From: an uncultured Alphaproteobacteria bacterium | Lineage (GTDB): Bacteria > Pseudomonadota > Alphaproteobacteria > UBA9655 | Reading direction: 5' to 3' | Assembly: GCA_937967795.1 (NCBI GenBank) | Contig: CALBSK010000066.1 | Span: 1-13,161, forward strand | Length of the DNA: 13,161 bases | In this document: in pieces, positions 6,827-13,161 of the stretch | How the letters are laid out: every line of letters begins with the position of its first letter | Numbering within the stretch: position 1 is the first letter of the stretch | Position numbers and translations under genes: made by a program | The notes under the pieces: generated by a model | What the model was told of the DNA's origin: nothing | What the model saw: the letters and a program-made list of their open reading frames with translations, nothing else | The model's database searches: none

Positions 6827-7482
6827 TTTTTTAAATTGGATAAAGGCTGTGCAGAATTTTTGATTCTTTTAGAGGGCTTATTTTTAGTCTCTACTTGTAC
6901 CTCAATATAATCAACCCATTTGTCTAAAATTTCTTCGCCCAATAAGGATTCAGTTAATATATAAGCATTATAAGAATGCCTTTCCTTTTTTTCTAGATCC
7001 CAGGAAGCAGGAATATAGTAAACGATTCCAAGTGTATTAAATTTGCTGGATAATAATTCAAATTTTATTTCTGAAATGTCTTGCCAATTGGCACGAGCAT
7101 TCATCGTTAGCTGCGTGTCGTCTAAGTCTTCTACTAAACGATATTCATAGAATTCCCAGTCTTTATACTCAGGTGCCTGACTTAAAACATATTGAACCAA
7201 TGGGTGAAGAAGTCTGGTGGTTTCAGACGTAATGACAAGTCGATGCGCCTTTTTTATTCCAGGGCCAAACTCCCACATAATATCTTTGTCAATAGGGTGA
7301 AGATATTGGTTCATCCAGGCAGGAATATCCAAAGGTTCTTTTACTCTACCTTTATATGAATCGCTTATTAATCTTTGATCTTTGTCAAAGGCTTTCCACC
7401 AGGCCTTAACCGCTAATTTTTGTTCAGAAGAAATATTTATAAAGGGTAAAATTTTTTCAGCATATACATGTGATAGAGTCAT
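6808..7482 (-). CDS. upstream half of a frameshift-split gene (unknown family, immunity-like)
   Basis: The protein has 224 residues as read. ATG 7482 follows AGGA with about six bases between, a good start. It is a soluble, Trp- and acid-rich protein with a conserved-looking centre: MWEFGPGIKKAHRLVITSE, then the stretch APEYKDWEFYEYR. The pattern resembles uncharacterised bacterial proteins seen in toxin-immunity-like neighbourhoods; no enzyme motif is visible. The stop at 6808-6810 comes only five codons after Lys219, where the reading frame sits in exact phase on A-AAA-AAA (plus-strand T7 at 6826-6832). A -1 slip there would continue into the downstream frame to give 405 residues. It is divergent from the DUF1963 gene across a 226-bp AT-rich gap. 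Confidence 0.68.
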   Translation of the reverse strand: MTLSHVYAEKILPFINISSEQKLAVKAWWKAFDKDQRLISDSYKGRVKEPLDIPAWMNQYLHPIDKDIMWEFGPGIKKAHRLVITSETTRLLHPLVQYVLSQAPEYKDWEFYEYRLVEDLDDTQLTMNARANWQDISEIKFELLSSKFNTLGIVYYIPASWDLEKKERHSYNAYILTESLLGEEILDKWVDYIEVQVETKNKPSKRIKNSAQPLSNLKKLSQMK

Positions 7483-7708
7483 AAAAATTCCTATTCAATT
7501 AATGTACCATACATATTCAGTAAAAATTTTACATTTGCAACTCCGAAAAAATAGCCACTAATATCAATGACTAAAATACTTTTTTCCAAATTAAAGAACA
7601 TTGGTTGTATTGTTAAGTGATTTAAAAAGCTGTAGATGAAATAACTTATATATTATATGAATTAATTTAATCTGTGAGATTAGTTTTGCTAATAGAAGAG
7701 GAGTTAAA

Positions 7709-8458
7709 ATGTTAGATATCCTGAGGCTTATTGATTCCACTTGCAAAGATTACATAGAGATTATTTCTTATCCTTCACAGGAAGTATTGCCATGGCAAAG
7801 CAAGTTTGGCGGGCTGCCATTTTTACCAGAAGAAATACCATATCCTATGAAGCCAGATGGGACCCCATTACATTTGTTAGCCCAGTTTAATTTTGCTGAG
7901 ATTCCACAAATTGAGCCTTTTCCTAAGGAAGGGCTCTTGCAATTTTATATTGCTGATGATCATTCGTACGGGTTATTTGAGGAAAAGGGAAAGAATAACA
8001 ATGGTTTTAAAATCCTTTTTATTCCTGGGTTAGATTCTAAAGCTCCTCAGCATGATTTGAGTTTTTTACCACAGCCAAAGTATTTTCCAATAGAATATAG
8101 TAAGGTTTTCGCCCTTGAATTTGAGAAAAGACCCATGCCTATCACTATTACAGACTTTCGATTCTACGAAATTTATAAAGACATTTTAGATAACAAGAAC
8201 CTAAGTGAAGATTTTGAGGACTTTTATAGAAAACTATTTGACCGGTTCGGAGGCCATAAATTAGGAGGATACCCCTACTTTACCCAAGACGACCCTCGAC
8301 ACAGAACGAATGGCAACAAAGACTTTCTTCTTTTTCAAATGGATTCAGACAAAGATTTCAATTGGGGGGATAGTGGAGTAGCTAATTTTTTTGTTGCATA
8401 TGAAAAGCTAAAGGCTCTTGATTTTTCAGATGTTCTTTATAACTGGGATTGTTGTTGA
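7709..8458 (+). CDS. YwqG-like DUF1963 family protein
   Basis: The 249-residue protein shows the DUF1963/YwqG pattern from end to end. SKFGGLPFLPEEIPYP lies at 31-46 with LHLLAQFNF just after it; then come GGYPYFTQDDPR (186-197), FLLFQMDSDKDFNWGDSGVA (206-225) and DFSDVLYNWDCC at the C-terminus. The biochemical function of the family is not established. It is cytosolic, with no signal or membrane segment, and members often lie in immunity-type gene groups. GAGGAG five bases before the ATG is a strong ribosome binding site. It may be co-transcribed with the next gene, 40 bp downstream. A truncated second member of the same family lies at 10607-10900, suggesting acquisition of several related genes. 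Intact by length and motifs. Confidence 0.9.
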   Translation: MLDILRLIDSTCKDYIEIISYPSQEVLPWQSKFGGLPFLPEEIPYPMKPDGTPLHLLAQFNFAEIPQIEPFPKEGLLQFYIADDHSYGLFEEKGKNNNGFKILFIPGLDSKAPQHDLSFLPQPKYFPIEYSKVFALEFEKRPMPITITDFRFYEIYKDILDNKNLSEDFEDFYRKLFDRFGGHKLGGYPYFTQDDPRHRTNGNKDFLLFQMDSDKDFNWGDSGVANFFVAYEKLKALDFSDVLYNWDCC

Positions 8459-8498
8459 TTCCTTGTGACATCTAACTTTCTTTGAGGAATATGCGATT

Positions 8499-9224
8499 AT
8501 GCGAGATAATTTCACAACCACCATCTTAATCCCCGGCACATGGAAAGATAAAAAAGATATTATTGTTGCTTTTGCCAGCCGCAAAAAATATTTATTTCTT
8601 GGGTTTCTTTTAATGGATATTGAAACTAAGACCAAATTTACAGCTGGATTTCGCCAAGATTGGTCAAGTGAAGAATATGAAACTGAGTTTGCGTCACTTT
8701 TTCCAAACCAACCCAAAGAACAGGCTTCTTTATCAATTAATTCAGTATTTATTATTGAAGCAGGTACGGGTTGTCTTGAACAGCTTAATGAACTTTGTGA
8801 TGCAATCTCCGAAGTTCTTCAAACAGGAGGATATGGAGTGAGAATAGTAAATTCGGGGAAGGTCATTTCTCGTAAGGCTTGGGAAGAATTATCTTTCTCT
8901 AATCAGACTCTTTTTGAGCTATTTGTTTCAGTTTACTCTAAAGACAAGGGGATCCTGACATGTGGCATGAGTAACTTTGGCAAGCGGGATATTTTTGTGC
9001 CCTTAACCCCTGATGACGAAGGAATAAATTTCCCGCTTTCTTATGCTTGCTATGTTGTTAATGAACAACCAGAAATTAAGGAAGGAGAGACCTTTTCTTT
9101 AGCAAAAAATGAGCCCGTTTTCAAAATTTTTGAAATGGAAGATGAGTTGAGAGAGCCAGAACATCCTTACTACAATCCATATGGACTGTGGAGGGTATGG
9201 CCTCAAGAATGGTTGGATACATAA
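8499..9224 (+). CDS. probable DUF4261-like protein
   Basis: The protein has 241 residues and no signal peptide or membrane segment. The N-terminus has the ILIPGTWKDKKDII start often seen in this type. The centre has the segment GYGVRIVNSGKVISRKAWEE (111-130), and residues 154-163 contain CGMSNFGKRD, similar to the GMxxFG block I associate with DUF4261. The C-terminus is aromatic and acidic (HPYYNPYGLWRVWPQEWLD). The family has no known reaction and is often encoded among immunity-like genes. GAGGA at 8484-8488 precedes the ATG by ten bases. A second ATG at 8491, closer to the same site, opens only a 12-codon frame. It follows the DUF1963 gene by 40 bp, probably in one transcript. The family call is moderate; the gene itself looks real. 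Confidence 0.72.
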   Translation: MRDNFTTTILIPGTWKDKKDIIVAFASRKKYLFLGFLLMDIETKTKFTAGFRQDWSSEEYETEFASLFPNQPKEQASLSINSVFIIEAGTGCLEQLNELCDAISEVLQTGGYGVRIVNSGKVISRKAWEELSFSNQTLFELFVSVYSKDKGILTCGMSNFGKRDIFVPLTPDDEGINFPLSYACYVVNEQPEIKEGETFSLAKNEPVFKIFEMEDELREPEHPYYNPYGLWRVWPQEWLDT

Positions 9225-9261
9225 TAAATAGAAATGAGCGACTTATCAAAATTTTGGGTAA

Positions 9262-9360
9262 AAAAACCTTCGTAAAATAAAGTTTACGATCTTAATACTA
9301 GCACTAATATTAATTTCGGCTAATACCTTTGCTAGCAACAGTTATAATAAAGGAGCATCG
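9262..9360 (+). other. orphaned signal peptide in frame with the DUF4375 gene
   Basis: In the same frame as the ATG at 9361, the 33 codons before it encode a textbook export signal: basic NLRKIKF, hydrophobic TILILALILISA, then NTFA followed by SNS, a good signal peptidase I site. There is no lipobox Cys. No ATG, GTG or TTG occurs in this stretch, and a TAA closes it at 9259-9261. An A7 tract (9260-9266) lies exactly at this edge. One extra A would link it to TTG 9254; one fewer would link it to ATG 9234, just after the previous gene. Confidence 0.55.
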
Positions 9361-10239
9361 ATGAAAATATTAATAAAGAAATCTCAGTTTTATAATGAAG
9401 ATAAATATGAGCGTATTCAAGGAATTATAAATTACATAAATGCACTACAAGAAGGTCTCTATAAAGATGAAGAGCTGGATCAGCAGATTCCATTGGCTCA
9501 GGAAGTATATTTTGTTGATTACTACCTCGGTCAGGTAGAAAATGGAGGGATTTTTCAGTATTTTTCTAATAGTAATTTTAACGAATCCCAAAATTCTATA
9601 GTTCTTAGAGGTCTTGACAATATGGGAGCCCATAAACATAAAGAGCTATTTCAAAAGGCTTGGCAATTGTTAATAAAAATGGGTACTGATGAACGAGAAG
9701 AATATCTATTTGCTGGTTTGTATGACAGAGAGAGCGTAAGACAAAAGCCTGGGATAAAGGAAGTTGCTGAACAGCTAGATAAATTAGATGACCTATTTTT
9801 TAAGTTAAATGGCGGAGAAGAATCAATAGATGATTTAATTTATAAGTACATAGAGAAAGTAGATAATCTAAGAGTAGTAAATGACGAGTCTTATGATCTA
9901 GAATTAAAAGAAATATTATCTCGAGTCCCAAACTTTGAAGAAAGAAAAAGAAAAGCAGAAGAAGATTGGGCTAAAAATCAACCAAGATATAGTAAGGTTG
10001 TGAATAGCATATGTCAGAAATATGGCTTAGAACTTATATCAATTAATGCAATGGATTATGGTGAAGATTTTGTTAGTGAAGAAGAAGCTAAAAATAATTA
10101 TGAAAATGATATTATGTATTACTATATATCCACAGATAAGGGCTATCATTATATAATAGACGAAGGGAATCAGCTGATAGTCTTTAATGGAGAAACTAAC
10201 AAAAAAATAGGGTCGATGCCAAGTGAAGATATAGATTAG
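9361..10239 (+). CDS. DUF4375 (DMP19-like) protein, possibly exported
   Basis: From ATG 9361 the protein has 292 residues. The DUF4375 block is clear at about residues 15-150: LAQEVYFVDYYLGQVENGG (45-63), IFQYFSNSNFN and a helical part including the LRGLDNMGAHKHKELFQKA segment. The family includes the DNA-mimic protein DMP19 and many uncharacterised immunity-like proteins. The region after residue 190 is a charged helix followed by a Tyr-rich C-terminal domain ending in MPSEDID, which I do not recognise. AGGAG at 9351-9355, five bases before the ATG, supports this start and a cytosolic protein of 292 residues. An intact signal peptide lies directly upstream in frame without a start codon, so the ancestor was probably exported. 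Codon use is strongly AT-biased, more than in traA, suggesting separate acquisition. Confidence 0.88.
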   Translation: MKILIKKSQFYNEDKYERIQGIINYINALQEGLYKDEELDQQIPLAQEVYFVDYYLGQVENGGIFQYFSNSNFNESQNSIVLRGLDNMGAHKHKELFQKAWQLLIKMGTDEREEYLFAGLYDRESVRQKPGIKEVAEQLDKLDDLFFKLNGGEESIDDLIYKYIEKVDNLRVVNDESYDLELKEILSRVPNFEERKRKAEEDWAKNQPRYSKVVNSICQKYGLELISINAMDYGEDFVSEEEAKNNYENDIMYYYISTDKGYHYIIDEGNQLIVFNGETNKKIGSMPSEDID

Positions 10240-10357
10240 TATTAATCTAAAAAAAGCAGTTGAGAAGTGCTGGTATGGGTCATTTGTTTTTGATAATAGC
10301 TTTCCATCCGTTTTCTTTAATCAGATATTTCAGCCAGATAATTTTTTCTTGTATTCT

Positions 10358-10587
10358 ATGAAGAAACTGTTACTTTCTTCTAAATTTTATACATTCATAA
10401 ATTATTCGGGAACATGGTAGGTTAAAAGGATTTTGAAACTTTCAAGTTGAACCTTCATACAGTTCCAAGAGAAATTATAGAACAACTCATTGAAATGACT
10501 TTAGTAGGATCAGATTTTCATAAAAGTGCGTGCGAGGAGATTATTTGTATACTCAATAAAAGTGGAAACAGAATCACCCACTCATAA
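10358..10587 (+). pseudogene. possible frameshifted small gene
   Basis: Two protein-like stretches lie in order in different frames. ATG 10358 opens MKKLLLSSKFYTFINYSGTW and stops at TAG 10418-10420. From 10426 another frame reads KDFETFKLNLHTVPREIIEQ and, further on, MTLVGSDFHKSACEEI and a Cys/Ile-rich helix to TAA 10585-10587. Joined by one frame change they would give about 75 residues, acidic and helical. Family unknown. It sits between the DUF4375 gene and the truncated DUF1963 gene, in a stretch (10240-10606) with nothing else I can support. It could also be a shorter gene starting at TTG 10447. Confidence 0.32.
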
Positions 10588-10607
10588 TGATGCTTTTAAG
10601 GCATCAT
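10587..10607. repeat. 7-bp hairpin between converging remnants
   Basis: ATGATGC (10587-10593) and GCATCAT (10601-10607) can pair with a seven-base loop, TTTTAAG. It lies where the plus-strand remnant ends and the minus-strand DUF1963 remnant stops. No T-run follows on either strand, so it is not a classical terminator. Confidence 0.3.
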
Positions 10608-10900
10608 CATGCAATTTGGATAGTACCCCAAAATTCCTTGGTTATCATGTTTCTAAAAATGTACAGAGTTGAACTATCCCCATAATCCCATAGTCCATAA
10701 CTATCCACTTGCAGGATGAATGTCGAATCTTCATAGCATTCAGGCCATTGAACCCAACGTGGCCACCCTAGAATTTTACAATCGTTACTCCAGGGTTTAC
10801 TCTCAGAACTGTTTATAAAGTCAGCTGTCCAATCATATTTAGTTTCTTTTCCGGAAAGATGGTCTTCCGTACTTGAATGTGAGTGGTAGTGCTGAATGCT
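10607..10900 (-). pseudogene. C-terminal fragment of a second DUF1963-like protein
   Basis: On the minus strand the frame ending at TGA 10607-10609 contains LGWPRWVQWPE, then FILQVDSYGLWDYGDSSTLY followed by IFRNM and FWGTIQIA. This matches, block for block, the C-terminal half of DUF1963 proteins (compare LGGYPYFTQ, FLLFQMDSD and NWGDSGVANFF in the intact gene at 7709-8458). The N-terminal half is missing: upstream the frame runs into the antisense of a tRNA 3' half (10922-10963), where the reading is a chance translation. No ATG lies between the tRNA piece and the first conserved block. The gene therefore appears cut at the recombination site. The nearby WTADFINSSESKPW part also looks coding. 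It is too short to fold as the family domain and is probably inactive. Confidence 0.6.
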
Positions 10901-10921
10901 AGGGTACTGATAATCAGACGG

Positions 10922-10963
10922 GTAATCAGTAGGTCGGGTGTTCGATTCACCTCTTCGGCACCA
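10922..10963 (+). other. tRNA 3' half, probably tRNA-Thr(UGU); att site
   Basis: The sequence contains an anticodon-stem 3' strand TCAGT (10926-10930), the variable region AGGTC, a T-arm GGGTG-TTCGATT-CACCT (10936-10952), an acceptor 3' strand CTTCGGC (10953-10959), discriminator A and CCA (10961-10963). GTAATCAGTAGGTC is the usual sequence after the anticodon of bacterial tRNA-Thr(UGU). The matching 5' strand GCCGAAG and the D-arm are absent upstream. Tyrosine integrases commonly recombine in the anticodon region and carry the tRNA 3' end, so this is the core of an attachment site for the integrase 190 bp downstream. The palindrome CTGATAATCAG (10907-10917) lies just before it and may be part of the core. 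Confidence 0.75.
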
Positions 10964-11067
10964 TTGAATTCCCTCGCTTTGTCCAAGCATAGCTTGATTT
11001 TCAGGGATTTTAGGGTGTGTGCGTGCGTTGATAAAATGTGGTAAAAAGGGGTCGAAATTAGCCTCTG

Positions 11068-11102
11068 TTGATGATAGTTTGATGATAGAGAACTTGATGA
11101 TA
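11068..11102 (+). repeat. three TTGATGATA direct repeats
   Basis: Perfect 9-mers occur at 11068-11076, 11079-11087 and 11094-11102, between the att core and the integrase start. Spacings of 11 and 15 bp place the first two about one helical turn apart. A shortened copy, TTGATAA, is at 11028-11034. Position and arrangement fit integrase arm-type or excisionase binding sites, and the last copy overlaps the -35 of the integrase promoter. Confidence 0.5.
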
Positions 11103-11122
11103 ATCTAAAAAGATGGTATAAG
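11094..11122 (+). promoter_or_regulatory. candidate integrase promoter
   Basis: TTGATG (11094-11099) and TATAAG (11117-11122) are separated by 17 bp and match four and five consensus bases. Transcription would begin near 11129. The -35 is part of the third TTGATGATA repeat, so binding of the repeat would repress transcription. Confidence 0.5.
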
Positions 11123-11150
11123 GAAAGGACATTAATCATGGAGATTTCTT

Positions 11151-12308
11151 ATGCCAAATCTTACAAAACGCTTTGTAGAGAGTATCACGCCTGACCCTCA
11201 TAAGCTATCTCAATATTGGGATACAAGCCTTAAGGGTTTTGGGGTCATTGTCCTCCCCAGTGGAAGACGCACCTATTGTATCCAATATCGTAATCAGAAC
11301 CGTGTTGTTAAACGCTTAAAAATTGGTGTGCATGGTCAGGTTACAACAGAAGAGGCAAGAGCTTTAGCCCGTAAGCACTTGGCAAGTGTTGCCCATGGAG
11401 AAGATCCCGCTCAAGGTAAAAAAGAGACCCAAAACCTTTTTAGCATGCAAGATTTAGCAAGAGATTATATTGAAAGGCATGGGCAGAAAAAGCGTGAAAA
11501 GAGCTTAAAAGAAGATAGTAAGCTTCTCAGAAATATCATCATGCCCTCCTTAGGATCTTTAAAAGTATCCCATGTTTCTCGGCGCGACATAGAAGGTTTA
11601 CATTTGCGCCTTAAGAATACCCCTTATCAAGCTAATCGGGTCGTAGCTCTTTTATCCAAGATGTTTTCTTTGACCGTTTCTTGGGGGTGGAGGACTGATA
11701 ATCCAGCCCAAGGCATTGAGAAGTATCAAGAAGAAAAGCGCGACCGTTGGTTAAATGATGAGGAGCTCCAGCGACTTTGGAGCGTTCTTGATAAGCACCC
11801 TGAAAACTTAACAGCTTATGTTTTTAAATTCCTCCTTTTAACGGGGGCCCGTAAGGGTGAAGCGCTTCAAGCCACGTGGGATCAGTTCGATCTTGAAAAA
11901 GGACTCTGGATTAAACCTGCTCATTTGACCAAACAGAAAAAGAAAGAACACCTCCCTCTTTCAGATAAAGCCCTCCTTCTTTTAGAGACACTCAAGAAAA
12001 GAATTGATGGAACTTCGCCTTATCTTTTCCCTGGGAAAAAAGCTGAGCAGCCTTTGAAAGAGGTTAAAAGATTCTGGAGTACCGTCCTCAAACAAGCCAA
12101 TCTAGAAAATGTCCGCATTCATGATTTGCGCCATACCCATGCGTCTCATTTGGTGTCCAGCGGCTTAAGCTTGAGTATCGTGGGTAAGCTTCTAGGCCAT
12201 ACACAAGCCTCTACCACACAGCGCTATGCTCATCTTGCAGACGAACCTCTAAGGAAGGCAACAGAAGTCTTTGGCAATAAGGTTGATCAGCTTATGGCTA
12301 ATCAATAA
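11151..12308 (+). CDS. int: tyrosine integrase of the tRNA-targeting element type
   Basis: This 385-residue site-specific recombinase has all expected parts. Residues 1-90 are the DUF4102-type arm-binding domain (DTSLKGFGVIVLPSGRRTY, then LKIGVHG and EARALARKHL). Residues about 97-185 are the core-binding helical domain. Residues 200-365 are the catalytic domain with Arg234 (LLLTGARKGEAL), a Lys in the KQKKKEHLPL turn (261-270), His324-x-x-Arg327 (HDLRHTHAS), His350 (LLGHTQAS) and nucleophile Tyr359 (QRYAHL). It inserts and excises elements at tRNA genes, which fits the tRNA 3' half directly upstream. GGAG at 11140-11143 precedes the ATG by seven bases. An overlapping out-of-frame ATG at 11138, with a stronger AGGAAAGG site, opens 17 codons and may limit translation. 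Intact and probably active. Confidence 0.96.
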   Translation: MPNLTKRFVESITPDPHKLSQYWDTSLKGFGVIVLPSGRRTYCIQYRNQNRVVKRLKIGVHGQVTTEEARALARKHLASVAHGEDPAQGKKETQNLFSMQDLARDYIERHGQKKREKSLKEDSKLLRNIIMPSLGSLKVSHVSRRDIEGLHLRLKNTPYQANRVVALLSKMFSLTVSWGWRTDNPAQGIEKYQEEKRDRWLNDEELQRLWSVLDKHPENLTAYVFKFLLLTGARKGEALQATWDQFDLEKGLWIKPAHLTKQKKKEHLPLSDKALLLLETLKKRIDGTSPYLFPGKKAEQPLKEVKRFWSTVLKQANLENVRIHDLRHTHASHLVSSGLSLSIVGKLLGHTQASTTQRYAHLADEPLRKATEVFGNKVDQLMANQ

Positions 12309-12360
12309 GGTTTTCACTTAACAAAAAAAGTACAACAAAAAAATATCATAGGAACGTAAA

Positions 12361-13014
12361 ATGAATAAAAGCCAGAAACAAGATTCACTTCAAGAAATGC
12401 TCGATATTGTAAAGGGAGATTACAACGTTCCTGCCAAGCTATGGGTATGGAGCAAAGTGATCCAGGAATGGGCAGGGCTTATCATAGGGGCAATCATCTT
12501 TCTTCTTATCGTCTTATTTATCGTATTTTCAATCAGAGGAGCAGGTTCAAGAATTGAGTATGTTAATAGCTCAAAGCAAACTGTTCTCCTTCCTATGAAA
12601 GATATCGTAACATTCATGGCAATTTGTCAACGCTCCATTAATAAGCGACAAGAAGTTTTTAAAAGTCTTATGAAAACAATAAATTTATATACCAACAAAA
12701 AATTAGACCAGGGAAAATTAGAACGAAAGGCAAGCGCTATTTCAACTATTGCAAATACATGTAATACAGCAAGACAAATAGCTATTATGGAATTTACGCG
12801 AATCAGCAATCCTTTTGAAGATCCAGACATCTCGAAAGCTTTTGATCAAGCAATTGAAAACAGTGATGACTTTTTCAAAAAAAACAATGAGGTTCTCAAT
12901 TTTCAAAAAGAAACTGAGCAGTGGGGAAAGCTTTGTGAGCTTTGCCACGATGAAGCTACAAAAGCCAATCAAGACCTTGCCCAAATTCTTGAGCAAAACA
13001 ACGCAAGCCGATAA
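12361..13014 (+). CDS. single-pass membrane protein, unknown family
   Basis: The protein has 217 residues. Residues about 37-59 form one strong membrane segment (WAGLIIGAIIFLLIVLFIVF) followed by Arg. The 36-residue N-terminus is charged, and the long C-terminal part (60-217) is a helical, Lys- and Glu-rich domain, presumably periplasmic or outer-facing if the N-terminus stays in the cytosol. It has four Cys (89, 134, 192, 195), the last two as CxxC. The overall plan, one N-terminal membrane helix and a helical bundle, is reminiscent of LemA-like proteins, but I see no decisive motif. AGGA at 12350-12353, seven bases before the ATG, supports the start. It follows the integrase by 52 bp without a terminator, so it may be read from the same transcript. 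The downstream 147 bases hold nothing I can support. Confidence 0.75.
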   Translation: MNKSQKQDSLQEMLDIVKGDYNVPAKLWVWSKVIQEWAGLIIGAIIFLLIVLFIVFSIRGAGSRIEYVNSSKQTVLLPMKDIVTFMAICQRSINKRQEVFKSLMKTINLYTNKKLDQGKLERKASAISTIANTCNTARQIAIMEFTRISNPFEDPDISKAFDQAIENSDDFFKKNNEVLNFQKETEQWGKLCELCHDEATKANQDLAQILEQNNASR

Positions 13015-13161
13015 ACAAAAAAAGACGGGAAGGGCTCTTAAGCATTGTGAATAAACTTTGAGAATTGCTTACTCTAGATTTTATCTCTGTTGCAAAAAGA
13101 TTTTTCGTGTGCTGTCAGCAACGGTGTGTGACTTAAGATCTCCAACTAAATAAAATTTTCC

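Noticed and set aside
10888..10963. Complete tRNA gene
   Set aside because: The 3' half is good, but no GCCGAAG acceptor strand or D-arm precedes it, and the anticodon loop region is too long (15 bases between ACTGA and TCAGT) with no U33 in place.
10901..10990. N-terminal 30 residues of the minus-strand ORF ending at 10607 (CRRGESNTRPTDY)
   Set aside because: Also antisense tRNA translation. Only the part after about 10900 is accepted as a DUF1963 fragment.
10813..11139. Minus-strand ORF of 108 codons containing NRTPDLLIT
   Set aside because: This is the familiar chance translation of the antisense of a tRNA 3' half; the frame has no start signal and no conserved protein.

Overview
The window looks like part of a mobile or integrative element, with cargo genes, from an AT-rich alphaproteobacterium. 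The main evidence is a divergent Ti-type conjugation pair, traA (2620-5583, minus) and traD (5818-6117, plus). This arrangement is usual in alphaproteobacterial plasmids and in the integrative elements of obligate intracellular Rickettsiales and Holosporales. AT-rich composition, decayed small genes and a Fic protein fit an intracellular lineage, but the lineage is inference.

Left part (1-1990): the 3' end of an unknown gene, a decayed reading frame, and a complete Fic-family AMP-transferase (437-1588, minus) with a C-terminal winged helix. In front of fic is a set of TGCATTA half-sites of alternating orientation. Their TGCA cores lie exactly 20 bp apart over four units, with two weaker units nearer the start codon; this is a strong candidate operator. 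A coiled-coil membrane protein (1990-2616) converges on traA.

Transfer part (2620-6117): a full-length MOBQ relaxase-helicase TraA and the small TraD, divergent from a 234-bp gap rich in overlapping inverted repeats, the best oriT candidate. No type IV secretion genes are in the window.

Cargo part (6266-10900): a group of AT-rich genes of families common around polymorphic-toxin immunity loci. They are a two-part gene whose halves join by a -1 shift at an A7 slippery tract, a YwqG-like DUF1963 protein, a probable DUF4261-like protein, a DUF4375 (DMP19) protein with an orphaned in-frame signal peptide, a small decayed ORF, and a truncated second DUF1963 gene. No toxin gene is visible.

Right part (10900-13161): the 3' half of a tRNA, probably tRNA-Thr(UGU), truncates the second DUF1963 gene. 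It is followed by three direct TTGATGATA repeats, a promoter and a tyrosine integrase (11151-12308), then a single-pass membrane protein (12361-13014). A tRNA 3' half lacking its 5' half but lying directly before an integrase suggests an att site of a circular form, or a junction between tandem elements, rather than a simple left boundary.
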